Below, piece after piece: positions 24,276 to 31,267 of a stretch of 36,434 nt of DNA. Position numbers and translations under genes: made by a program. The stretch is from Actinomycetes bacterium. Lineage in GTDB: Bacteria; Actinomycetota; Acidimicrobiia; Spongiisociales; UBA5794. The stretch spans positions 1-36,434 of the forward strand of contig JAMBLJ010000048.1 in the NCBI GenBank assembly GCA_023336815.1, read 5' to 3'. The notes under the pieces are model-generated. The model had not been told where the DNA came from and made no database searches. It was given only the letters and a program-made list of their open reading frames with translations. Position 1 is the first letter of the stretch. Each line of letters begins with the position of its first letter.

Positions 24276-25898
24276 TCAGGCTTGAGCCGACTCGCCGTCA
24301 TCCCCACTCGACTCGGTTCCCCACACGGTCGCGATGGCGTCGTCAGCGAGACCCTGACCTGCCTCCTCATACAGATTTCGAGCAACACCGACACCGGCGT
24401 CGTTCAGCTCGACGACCTGATCGAGATACTTGGCTATCACCCCGATCTGAGCATCTGGAAGGTATTCCTTTGCACGCGCAACACACTCGAGGTTGGATGT
24501 GTGGCTGTCGGTTGCTATCAGTATCAACTCGACCTCCGTGCGGAACCGAAGTCTCTCCCAAAGGTCCCGGTCGAGCGCATCGCCCCGAATGGCGTTGCGG
24601 CCTTCACCGATATTGATCGCCACGATCTCTTCGCTTCGATCTATCCCAACAACAACCGCTCCCCGGCGCAGGGCGATCTCGTCATAGGCTCCGACCCCGA
24701 CACGCCCCATCCCAAGCACAAGAACGACCGCGTATCCACAGTCGAGCACAGCATCCTCAGGCAGAGGTGGCTGCCGCTCGAGTATGCCAAGACGACCCGA
24801 GAGGGCTCCATACAATCGGTACCTCGCGGTATTTCCAATCGATGCGAGCACGAACGAGCCAGCAACTGCCACCGCCACCGTCGTCACCCAGTCCTGGTCG
24901 AGGTAGCCAGCAGCAAGCCCAGCGCTTGCGACGATCAAGCCGAACTCGCTGTACGTGGACAGCGTCATGGATGAGTGGAACGCCGTGCGGGTGCGGAGCC
25001 GGAACCTGGCAAAGAGAGCAAAGAACAGCGCACCCTTGATCGGGATCAACAGCAACATCACAGCGGCGACAAGATACGCCCCGAGCGGTGGAGTCCCCGC
25101 AAGCCCGATCGAGAGGAAAAAGCCGATGAGAAAGAGATCCTTGAAGTCCAAAAGACGGTCGGCCATCTCCCCAGCACGTGGATGTGTCGAAACCGCTAAC
25201 CCTGCAAGGAGTGCTCCGAGCTCGGGCTTGAGCCCCACAGCATCGAAACCACCGGCTCCGATGCCGACGGCGAGCACGAAGCCGAGCAGAACGAGGAGCT
25301 CTCCGTGGCCGCTGTGGGCAACGAGCCACCCGAAGGTCGGACGAAGGGCAACGATGAGCAGGACCATGGGTATCGCCCACAACGTTGGCGATGTGTCGGA
25401 TGTGATTACGAGGAACCCAACGGCGAAGACATCCTGGATGATCAACACACCGACCGCGGCACGTCCTGCCAGAGACCCAGACTCGTTCATCGTGTCGAGG
25501 AGCTTGACAGCAAGAACGGTGCTCGAGAACGAGAAGGCCAGACCCAGTATCAGGACCTGACCCGTGTCAAGCCGTGATGCGAGAGGCAGGCCGAGGACGC
25601 CAACCGCGAGAACAACGCTCGCTGCCAGAGCCGAAAAGACGATCATCTGGATCGTGGCCGTCCCCCACACTGCGGGTCGAGCAAGAAAGCCAACCTTCAG
25701 TTTGAGACCGATCCCGAACAGAAGAAGATATACCCCGACATCACTGAGCGTCTCGATGGCCGTCGTGGGCGCGAATCCGAACGCATGGAGCACGAAACCC
25801 GCAACGAGGTATCCAACAAGAGGCGGGAGGTGGACACGGGCAGCAAGTAATCCAAAGGCGAAAGCAACGACGATGAGCACGATGTCCATGACGCGCAC
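24276..25898 (-). CDS. CPA2 cation:proton antiporter with TrkA-N domain (KefB/KefC-like)
   Basis: A 540-residue antiporter. The first 370 residues form 11-13 membrane segments typical of CPA2/Na_H_Exchanger proteins (VHLPPLVGYLVAGFVL, GLAFSFSSTVLAVKLL, LGALLAGLAVSTHP). The C-terminal part from about residue 395 is a Rossmann TrkA-N domain with G-M-G-R-V-G and VGIDRS, then an acidic tail. KefB/C relatives release K+ in exchange for protons under stress, gated by glutathione or nucleotides through this domain. The start is GTG at 25898 (GGAG four bases before); an ATG three codons on is an alternative. It is upstream of the K+ channel gene on the same strand with about 165 bases between. Family call firm, ion not proven. 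Confidence 0.9.
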   Translation of the reverse strand: MRVMDIVLIVVAFAFGLLAARVHLPPLVGYLVAGFVLHAFGFAPTTAIETLSDVGVYLLLFGIGLKLKVGFLARPAVWGTATIQMIVFSALAASVVLAVGVLGLPLASRLDTGQVLILGLAFSFSSTVLAVKLLDTMNESGSLAGRAAVGVLIIQDVFAVGFLVITSDTSPTLWAIPMVLLIVALRPTFGWLVAHSGHGELLVLLGFVLAVGIGAGGFDAVGLKPELGALLAGLAVSTHPRAGEMADRLLDFKDLFLIGFFLSIGLAGTPPLGAYLVAAVMLLLIPIKGALFFALFARFRLRTRTAFHSSMTLSTYSEFGLIVASAGLAAGYLDQDWVTTVAVAVAGSFVLASIGNTARYRLYGALSGRLGILERQPPLPEDAVLDCGYAVVLVLGMGRVGVGAYDEIALRRGAVVVGIDRSEEIVAINIGEGRNAIRGDALDRDLWERLRFRTEVELILIATDSHTSNLECVARAKEYLPDAQIGVIAKYLDQVVELNDAGVGVARNLYEEAGQGLADDAIATVWGTESSGDDGESAQA

Positions 25899-25952
25899 GA
25901 TACTCCGACACGCCCTGAGTCGAGCAAATCCTCCGGTTGGCCGTCACGATCA

Positions 25953-26165
25953 TCAACCCGGAGAGCCTCGCCGCCCTTTGCGTTGCCAGCGCTGGTGCAC
26001 GAAATATCCGGTAGCGTCGAGGTCGAGGAACCCAACGAGTTGAGCGAATGCGGATGGATCCCCCGATGCCGTCACCGAATCGGCGAAGTCTCCAGATCCC
26101 GAGACCGCCGCGGTCGTGACCTCAACAACAGCGTCAACACGGTCGGCAACGAGCAGCACCAGCAC
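25953..26165 (-). CDS. Possible small hypothetical protein
   Basis: A 70-codon frame following the methyltransferase gene, starting at a GTG with GAGGAG nine bases before it. It reads VLVLLVADRVDAVVEV, then a Ser/Asp-rich middle and LVGFLDLDATGYFVHQRWQRK, ending in a basic tail. The composition is protein-like and the ribosome site overlaps the previous stop, suggesting a coupled small gene. No family was recognised, and it could be a chance frame. Confidence 0.35.
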   Translation of the reverse strand: MLVLLVADRVDAVVEVTTAAVSGSGDFADSVTASGDPSAFAQLVGFLDLDATGYFVHQRWQRKGRRGSPG

Positions 26166-26178
26166 CCGGCGAATCTCC

Positions 26179-26850
26179 TCAGGCTGCTTGAACCTCGGCG
26201 CATATCGCCACAAGCATCCCGCCGAGGTGGGTACGCACCGTGGTCTGTCCGAACCCGACGCTGTGGAACAGCTCTTCAAGAACAGATCTCTCCATCTTCG
26301 TCGCGGACTGATGCCACTTCGTCAGGGCAGCTCTCGAGAACCCTGACAGGCCGAGCTCACTGATGAGCCCATCAAGGTCATCATCGGTGAAGTCTGCGAT
26401 AGGAACGATGACGCTCATGGTGCCGCCGGGTCGAGCCACGCGACGCATCTCGGTCAGCACGACCGCCGCGTCCGGGACAACGTTGATGAGCGACGCCCCG
26501 AAGACCGCACCGAAGGTGTCAGCTTCATAGGGAAGCACCGTTGCATCCGCAACCGCGAGGTCGAGATCGGGATGGTCCTTTCTCGCTCGCCGGATCATCG
26601 AACGGGAACGATCGACCCCTGTCACCCGGTATCCGCCGTCCGCCAGGTACGCGGTCAGGGCACCGGTAGCGCAACCAACCTCGAGAACACGATCGCTCGC
26701 TTGGAGCTTCTGATCGTCGACCCATTGCCGGTGACTGGCTGCGTACCAGTCCAGCTCCCCGAGGGCGGCGAAGAACATTGCTGGGCTCCTCGCCAGCAAG
26801 GTCTCCACCTGTGCGACACTGCGCGCGTTGCTGGGCTGACACCGGGTCAT
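26179..26850 (-). CDS. Class I SAM-dependent methyltransferase
   Basis: A 223-residue methyltransferase with motif I VLEVGCATGALTAYLADGG, then VTGVDRSRSMIRRAR (acidic SAM loop), AVADATVLPYEADTFGAVFGASL (motif II) and VARPGGTMSVIVPI (motif III). It is of the Methyltransf_11/25 type seen in small-molecule, lipid and quinone methylation. The ATG at 26850 overlaps the stop of the four-TM membrane protein gene (ATGA), so the two are coupled, and the pair is divergent from an HxlR regulator. The substrate is unknown. Confidence 0.86.
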   Translation of the reverse strand: MTRCQPSNARSVAQVETLLARSPAMFFAALGELDWYAASHRQWVDDQKLQASDRVLEVGCATGALTAYLADGGYRVTGVDRSRSMIRRARKDHPDLDLAVADATVLPYEADTFGAVFGASLINVVPDAAVVLTEMRRVARPGGTMSVIVPIADFTDDDLDGLISELGLSGFSRAALTKWHQSATKMERSVLEELFHSVGFGQTTVRTHLGGMLVAICAEVQAA

Positions 26851-27230
26851 GTCACCGATTCAGGTTTGGGTCGCCAAAGATAGAGCAAGCCTGCAATCCA
26901 GATGGCGTTGAACATGGCGAACGCCGAATCGGAGATGGAAACGACACCGGTCGTTGTGTAGTAGACACCCACAGCGAGGTCGATCAGCTGGATCGCGATC
27001 ATGGCTGTGATCCACAGTGCGTGTTGTTGCGGATCACGAGCGATGAAGATGAACACAACACCGATGACGAGGAATCTGGCAGCAAGCATACCGAGTGGGT
27101 AGAAGATGTCATCCTCGGGTACGGAATGACCGATCGCTTCGAGGAAGAAGGCGGGGGCGAACAGATACAAGAGACCGAGAGCGATCTGGATGCCTCCCAC
27201 AACTCGCAATAGGATTCTCAATCGTTTCAT
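26847..27230 (-). CDS. Small four-TM membrane protein
   Basis: About 127 residues with four membrane segments (LRILLRVVGGIQIALGLLYLFAPAFF; LGMLAARFLVIGVVFIFIA; ALWITAMIAIQLIDLAVGVYYT; AFAMFNAIWIAGLLYLW). It resembles the small DoxX/DUF4345-like membrane proteins of actinobacteria, but no firm family could be named. An AAGGAG lies eight bases before the chosen ATG at 27230; an ATG at 27236 is possible. It is coupled to the methyltransferase and faces the HxlR gene across a 91-base interval with repeats, so HxlR likely controls it. Confidence 0.7.
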   Translation of the reverse strand: MKRLRILLRVVGGIQIALGLLYLFAPAFFLEAIGHSVPEDDIFYPLGMLAARFLVIGVVFIFIARDPQQHALWITAMIAIQLIDLAVGVYYTTTGVVSISDSAFAMFNAIWIAGLLYLWRPKPESVT

Positions 27231-27262
27231 CGTCATTTCTCCTTGACTGTGGTTCGTCGAGG

Positions 27263-27303
27263 GGTAACGTATACACAAAACTTCCCTTTGTGAAGTAGTT
27301 ACC
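27263..27303. promoter_or_regulatory. Repeat-rich HxlR control region
   Basis: Between the four-TM gene and the HxlR gene, arms GGTAAC (27263-27268) and GTTACC (27298-27303) flank a smaller inverted repeat ACTTC/GAAGT (27280-27284 and 27292-27296). The sequence also repeats TTTGTGAAGTAG and TTTTGGAAAGTAG imperfectly in tandem. This is the likely binding region of the HxlR regulator for both genes. Confidence 0.45.
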
Positions 27304-27321
27304 TTTTGGAAAGTAGGAGCC

Positions 27322-27666
27322 GTGCTCGAAACGATTGTGCAGGCAGAGGTCTGCGACGACGAGTGCCCGATAAAGAAAACTGCCGATGTGATCGAGGGTC
27401 GCTGGACCACACTCGTGATACGTGAGCTGTTGCCGGGAAAGAAGCGCTTCTCAGAGATCCAGAGAGCCCTCGACGGGATCAGCCCGAAGGTACTCACCGC
27501 CCGTTTGCGACTCCTCGAGCGACGTGGATTGTTGACCCGAACCGTCTTCCCCACCGTCCCACCGAAAACTGAGTACGAACTCACCCCCCTCGGGCGCCAA
27601 CTCGAAGCGGTCCTCAACGCCATGGCCGAGTTCGGCGAGCAACTCCCGACCGAGTACACCCACTAG
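27322..27666 (+). CDS. HxlR family transcriptional regulator
   Basis: A 114-residue HxlR-type winged helix protein. The N-terminal Cys pair (CDDECPIKKTADVIEGRWT) is usual for the family and can sense electrophiles or oxidation. The wHTH body is RFSEIQRALDGISPKVLTARLRLLERRGLLTRTV, then PPKTEYELTPLGRQLEAVL. It is divergent from the four-TM protein/methyltransferase operon. The start is GTG at 27322 with AGGAG two bases before it; a second in-frame GTG five codons on fits spacing better. A redox- or aldehyde-type signal is plausible by family. Confidence 0.9.
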   Translation: MLETIVQAEVCDDECPIKKTADVIEGRWTTLVIRELLPGKKRFSEIQRALDGISPKVLTARLRLLERRGLLTRTVFPTVPPKTEYELTPLGRQLEAVLNAMAEFGEQLPTEYTH

Positions 27667-27711
27667 CGCAACCGCCGGAGCATCGCCGAGGGCCGAGCCC
27701 GATCACACATT

Positions 27712-28152
27712 TCAGAGATAGTGGTTTCGGACTGGCTCACGGCTGATCAGATAGAGGTTGGCGATGTGCATCAGGCCAGCGGCAAGAAACATCGATGATC
27801 CGAACAACTCGATCATGAAGAACTCCGGCCACGGCACGCTGCGGTGTATGAGAAACGCCGCGAACGCGTCCCAGACGCCGATGCTGTTCCAAACGACAAT
27901 GACCGTCCATGCGCCCAAGCCTTGCCCTCGTACGATCAGGTAAGCCACCACAAAGGCGCCCAACCCAATCACGGCATCACCGACCAGGGGCATCAACCAT
28001 GCCGCAGGCGGGTCGCCCACAGCACCCGAGCCGGCGTCGCCAATGAACGCCAGGGTCATCGCACGTCCCGACAGCATCGCCGTGATGACCAACAGGATCG
28101 TGCGCTGCGTGCCGAGACGTCCAGACGCCAGGGCCGTTGAGCGTGTCATCAT
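27712..28152 (-). CDS. Small multi-TM membrane protein
   Basis: A 146-residue integral membrane protein with four likely segments (TILLVITAMLSGRAMTLAFIG; AWLMPLVGDAVIGLGAFVVAYLIV; AWTVIVVWNSIGVWDAFAAFLI; FFMIELFGSSMFLAAGLMHIANLYLI). It has no close known family that I could name. The double ATG at 28152/28149 lies behind AAGGG, and an upstream frame extension through the operator is not credited. It is divergent from a TetR gene, with mirrored 12-base arms between (28162-28211), and is probably the TetR target. Charge and length suggest a small transport or membrane-partner protein. Confidence 0.7.
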   Translation of the reverse strand: MMTRSTALASGRLGTQRTILLVITAMLSGRAMTLAFIGDAGSGAVGDPPAAWLMPLVGDAVIGLGAFVVAYLIVRGQGLGAWTVIVVWNSIGVWDAFAAFLIHRSVPWPEFFMIELFGSSMFLAAGLMHIANLYLISREPVRNHYL

Positions 28153-28161
28153 CAAACCCTT

Positions 28162-28211
28162 CGTTGTATGTCGCTCATCATACCATGTAACATGTCGTAC
28201 GACATACAACG
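28162..28211. promoter_or_regulatory. Symmetric TetR operator region
   Basis: Perfect 12-base arms CGTTGTATGTCG (28162-28173) and CGACATACAACG (28200-28211), 26 bases apart, each lying directly next to the ribosome site of the gene it faces. A second, perfect 14-base palindrome ATGTCGTACGACAT (28192-28205) overlaps the right arm. A dimer or pair of dimers of the adjacent TetR protein would block both genes. Confidence 0.65.
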
Positions 28212-28220
28212 AGAGGTTTG

Positions 28221-28805
28221 ATGAGATACAGCGTCGAACACAAGGCTCAGAGCCAGGAGCGGATCCTCGATGCAGCCAGGGAGTTGTTCCGAGCCCGCGG
28301 CTTCGATGGAGCCTCGATAGATCAGGTGATGGCCGCGGCTGGCCTCACTCGGGGTGCGTTCTACGCCCACTTCGACTCCAAGGCGGATCTGGTTCGGCAG
28401 GTCCTCGCCATTGAAGCCGGGCTCGTCCACACCCTGCGCCGGACGACCGAAGCCAAGGATCCTCAGGCCGCCGCACTCGCAACCTTGACTGACTACCTCG
28501 ATCCGTCTCAAAGAGCGAACAACGCCACTGGTTGTCCGCTCGTGGCACATCCTGTCGACGCCATCAGAGGCGATGCGGACCGCGGGAACGGCTACACCGA
28601 GCAACTCAAGGCGCTCATAGCGAGCGTGGATGCGATTATCGATGGCGACGACACATCCCAGGATGCGGCCATTCTCGTGTCCGTACTCACGGTTGGAGGC
28701 GCCTTGCTCAGCGCGGCCAGCACGGACCGCCATCTGGCTGATGGCATCGAGGCAGTCTGCCTCGATAGGATCGCTGCCATCGTCGGTCACCCGGTGGGTG
28801 GCTGA
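28221..28805 (+). CDS. TetR/AcrR family transcriptional regulator
   Basis: A 194-residue TetR regulator. The HTH is at about residues 13-60 (ERILDAARELFRARGFDGASIDQVMAAAGLTRGAFYAHFDSKADLV), matching the subgroup with a Gly-rich recognition turn. The C-terminal domain carries a Cys-Pro (TGCPLVAHPVD) and a final AILVSVLTVGGALLSAA helix, seen in regulators of efflux or detoxification. The ATG at 28221 has GAGAGG before it. It is divergent from the small multi-TM gene with symmetric arms between, so autoregulation plus control of that gene is likely. Confidence 0.92.
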   Translation: MRYSVEHKAQSQERILDAARELFRARGFDGASIDQVMAAAGLTRGAFYAHFDSKADLVRQVLAIEAGLVHTLRRTTEAKDPQAAALATLTDYLDPSQRANNATGCPLVAHPVDAIRGDADRGNGYTEQLKALIASVDAIIDGDDTSQDAAILVSVLTVGGALLSAASTDRHLADGIEAVCLDRIAAIVGHPVGG

Positions 28806-28826
28806 CGTCGACTCACTGGTGTCCGT

Positions 28827-28861
28827 CCCCCAAGCGCGCCGGCCTGCTCGAGGCGTGGGGG
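28827..28861. terminator. Convergent hairpin between TetR gene and glycolipid-binding-family gene
   Basis: Arms CCCCCA (28827-28832) and TGGGGG (28856-28861) around a GC-rich loop lie between two convergent genes. No T-run on either side, so this is a possible two-way stem only. Confidence 0.35.
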
Positions 28862-28939
28862 TCACCTATCACAGCGAGTTGGTGGATATCCCCATGCAGA
28901 GTCGGGCTGCGAGAGGGCGGTGACTGCGGATGGTCAAAG

Positions 28940-29485
28940 CTACTCCGGCGTGTCGGCCACCCAGAGATCTTCGCCGTATCGGCGCACTAACATTTCGGGT
29001 GTCGTCTCGATCAGGTAGTCGGCTGATCCCGACCGATAGCGCCAGAGATTCTCTCCCTGTCGAGAGTACTCCTGGTCGCTGGCCTCGACCCGGAGATCCG
29101 GAAACCGAAGCCATGCAGCTGTGGTGTGAGCCGTTTCACCGACCCCGATACCAAGACGACGCATGGGCAACGTGTTTGTTGCCGGGGTCCAACCCAGGTC
29201 TACGTCCACACACCGGGCCAGATCGTGGCGTGGCTCACCGTCGACTCGCCAGAGTTCGTCGCTCGCTTCAATGACCACGCTCGTCTCCAACACATCCGTG
29301 GTGATGTGCGCTTCGGCGGAACGAGTTCGCCACCGCTCGTCGGTCACCACTTCATACTCGATCCTGCCGGGCCGTCCCCCGATGAGAAGGGCGACCTCAC
29401 CGGCAAGCGACCATCCGTCCTCCGTTCGACGGAGAACGAAGCTTTCGGTGCTCGACAGTTCCTGCGATGTCCACGAGATGTTCAT
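28940..29485 (-). CDS. Putative glycolipid-binding family protein (PF06475-like)
   Basis: A 181-residue protein with the family's linked blocks: RRTEDGWSLAGEVALLIGGRPGRIEYEV, DERWRTRSAEAHI, RCVDVDLGWTPATNTLPMRRLGI and VGETAHTTAAWLRFPDLRVEASDQEYSR. These match the putative glycolipid-binding family found across soil bacteria, mostly beta-strand and soluble. Function is named only by family; no catalytic residue is obvious. The ATG at 29485 is chosen as residues before it are not family-like. It follows the DUF899 gene on the same strand, 25 bases after its stop, so the two may be an operon. Confidence 0.82.
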   Translation of the reverse strand: MNISWTSQELSSTESFVLRRTEDGWSLAGEVALLIGGRPGRIEYEVVTDERWRTRSAEAHITTDVLETSVVIEASDELWRVDGEPRHDLARCVDVDLGWTPATNTLPMRRLGIGVGETAHTTAAWLRFPDLRVEASDQEYSRQGENLWRYRSGSADYLIETTPEMLVRRYGEDLWVADTPE

Positions 29486-29510
29486 GAGCCACGAAACGTA
29501 GCACGGCGGA

Positions 29511-30224
29511 TCAACCGGTTTGGTCGCCTGGTTCGTACGAGTCGTGGCGGCGAAGCCATGCCATGATGCCGTCGCCTTCATCGCGGCCCTTCGGCGTGAG
29601 ATCGAGGAGCTGATAAGCGCCGTTGACGATGTCAACACCACGTCCGTAGCTGGAGTACGTGTGGAACACGTCACCGTTGGAATCCTTGACGAAGGTGCTC
29701 AGGCCCTGCGCCTCCTCCATGGGGTCGTCGATCGGGACGAAGTTGTAGGTGACATCCGTTCTGTGACCCTCGGGGAACGACACACCAAAGTCCATGTTGA
29801 AGTCCGAGCCGAGCGACGAGACCCACGTAAAGTCCCAGCCCATCCGACTCCGATAGGACTGGATCGCATCGAGCGGGGCCCGAGATACCGCGAGCAACGT
29901 GGTGTCCCTGGCAGCGAGATGTACGTCGACTCCATTGAAGTTGTCCGCCCAGAAGGAGCAACTTGGGCAACCCTCTGCCCATTCTGGCCCCATCATGAAG
30001 TGGTAGATCAACAGCTGGGATCGTCCGTCAAAGAGTTCGCCGAGGGTTACCCGGCCGTCTGTCGAATCGAACGTGTACGTCTTGTCGATCTTGACCCATG
30101 GCAACGCGCGACGCCGCCGAGCAAGTTCATCGAGTCGCCTCGTGACGGCCTTCTCCTCGACGAGCAGTGCTTTCCGCTCCTTGAGCCAGGTCGTGCGATC
30201 GCTGATTCTCGGCGAGTCGGTCAT
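29511..30224 (-). CDS. DUF899 family thioredoxin-like protein
   Basis: A 237-residue DUF899 protein. The helical opening WLKERKALLVEEKAVTRRLDELARRRRALPWV precedes a thioredoxin-like fold with G-C-P-S-C-S-F-W-A-D (Cys86 and Cys89), and then YRSRMGWDFTWVSSLGSDFNMDFGVSF and FVKDSNGDVFHTYSSYGRGVD. The C-x-x-C sits where thioredoxins carry theirs, so disulfide chemistry or a redox role is likely by family. Its stop is 25 bases before the glycolipid-binding-family start on the same strand. Confidence 0.9.
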   Translation of the reverse strand: MTDSPRISDRTTWLKERKALLVEEKAVTRRLDELARRRRALPWVKIDKTYTFDSTDGRVTLGELFDGRSQLLIYHFMMGPEWAEGCPSCSFWADNFNGVDVHLAARDTTLLAVSRAPLDAIQSYRSRMGWDFTWVSSLGSDFNMDFGVSFPEGHRTDVTYNFVPIDDPMEEAQGLSTFVKDSNGDVFHTYSSYGRGVDIVNGAYQLLDLTPKGRDEGDGIMAWLRRHDSYEPGDQTG

Positions 30225-30720
30225 GCTGTCTCCTCGGTGAATGGGCCGGGCCGTTGGCTCGACGCTGTGGGAGACTACTTCGGCCTGAACAGCGAATCGA
30301 CGGTGCTGTCGGTGGGGTGACGCCAGAAGCGGTTCGCCCGACGGAGAGAACCTCTCGGCGAGACTCGAGGAACGGTGTGGCTACCTGCCCTGCCGTATAC
30401 ACACTCCACACGCGATCTGCGTTCCAAGAAGCACTTGATGCGGGCAACATCAGTGACGCAACGACACGTGCCAATTTTCTCGTTGGTGCACTGCGGGGAG
30501 CCCTCAGCCGGATCCGCCTCGCTGGCAACACAACGTCAGCCGATCCCATGACATCCGTAGTGATCGAAACCGTCCGTTCGTGGCGAGACACCACGACACA
30601 GGCGGTATCCGGTCACGGCGGAGCTACTCCTCGGGCCTCCCGCGACAGCACGTCGCTAGCCAACCCCGAGTCGGACAGCGATCAGGGCGGTAGCGCCCGC
30701 GACCGATCGGCTGCGCCAAC
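30225..30720. other. Long interval without a convincing gene
   Basis: About 496 bases between the DUF899 start and the DUF3995 stop. A plus-strand frame from a GTG at 30376 to 30784 gives 135 codons (…SAFQEALDAGNISDATTRANFLVGALRGALSRIRL…) with a helical look, but its tail overlaps the antisense of the DUF3995 gene, it has no good ribosome site and third-position G+C is not strongly biased. I therefore do not call it. No tRNA or strong dyad was seen. Confidence 0.3.
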
Positions 30721-31155
30721 TCAGGTCGTCGCCAGGAGTGCAACCGACGTCAGCCCACCGAGAAGCAGCGTCAAAGGTGAGTAGATGAGAACGTCACGCA
30801 CAGAGAAGGGGGTTCCCTTCCCCCGTGCCTGACGCAGACCTGACAGCCCAAGGCCAACGATGCCTCTGAGCAGCATCACCACAACCACTACCCACACGGC
30901 ACCACTCACCAGACCCTCGGGAACCGGAAGCGACCACAGACCTGCTGCACCACCCACAACGACTGCAGCCGCCAAGAGGAGTGCGGCCACGGCAAGCGTG
31001 GCTGAGGTCGATGGGAAGTCGTCGACACTCCCGACAACCTTTCTGGCGAGATCGGAACGGTCGGAGCCGGGCCAGGTTCCGCCTGCCGCCCAGTAGACAT
31101 GAAGAGCTGCAGCAGCCAAGAAACCGGCAACTGCCACAAGTGCCCACACCATCAT
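30721..31155 (-). CDS. DUF3995-type small membrane protein
   Basis: A 144-residue membrane protein with four segments (MMVWALVAVAGFLAAAALHVYWAAGG; SATLAVAALLLAAAVVVGGAAGLW; GAVWVVVVVMLLRGIVGLGLSG; SPLTLLLGGLTSVALLAT). The first segment's 'HVYWAAGGTWP' and the conserved 'RDVLIYSPLTLLLG' end match DUF3995. The double ATG at 31155/31152 has GGAGG close before. It lies downstream of the SHMT gene (112 bases) on the same strand. Function is unknown. Confidence 0.8.
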   Translation of the reverse strand: MMVWALVAVAGFLAAAALHVYWAAGGTWPGSDRSDLARKVVGSVDDFPSTSATLAVAALLLAAAVVVGGAAGLWSLPVPEGLVSGAVWVVVVVMLLRGIVGLGLSGLRQARGKGTPFSVRDVLIYSPLTLLLGGLTSVALLATT

Positions 31156-31267
31156 GAATCCTCCGAAGATGGATCGTTGAACAGATGCATCGTCGCGACC
31201 CGTGTCTGAGCCGTCTGTGTGGACGGCCGCATGCAGATGCCTCGCTGCGTCCGAGAGAGCCGAACAA

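Noticed and set aside
30376-30784. Plus-strand 135-codon frame
   Set aside because: No good ribosome site, overlaps the DUF3995 gene antisense, weak codon bias; left as an uncalled interval.
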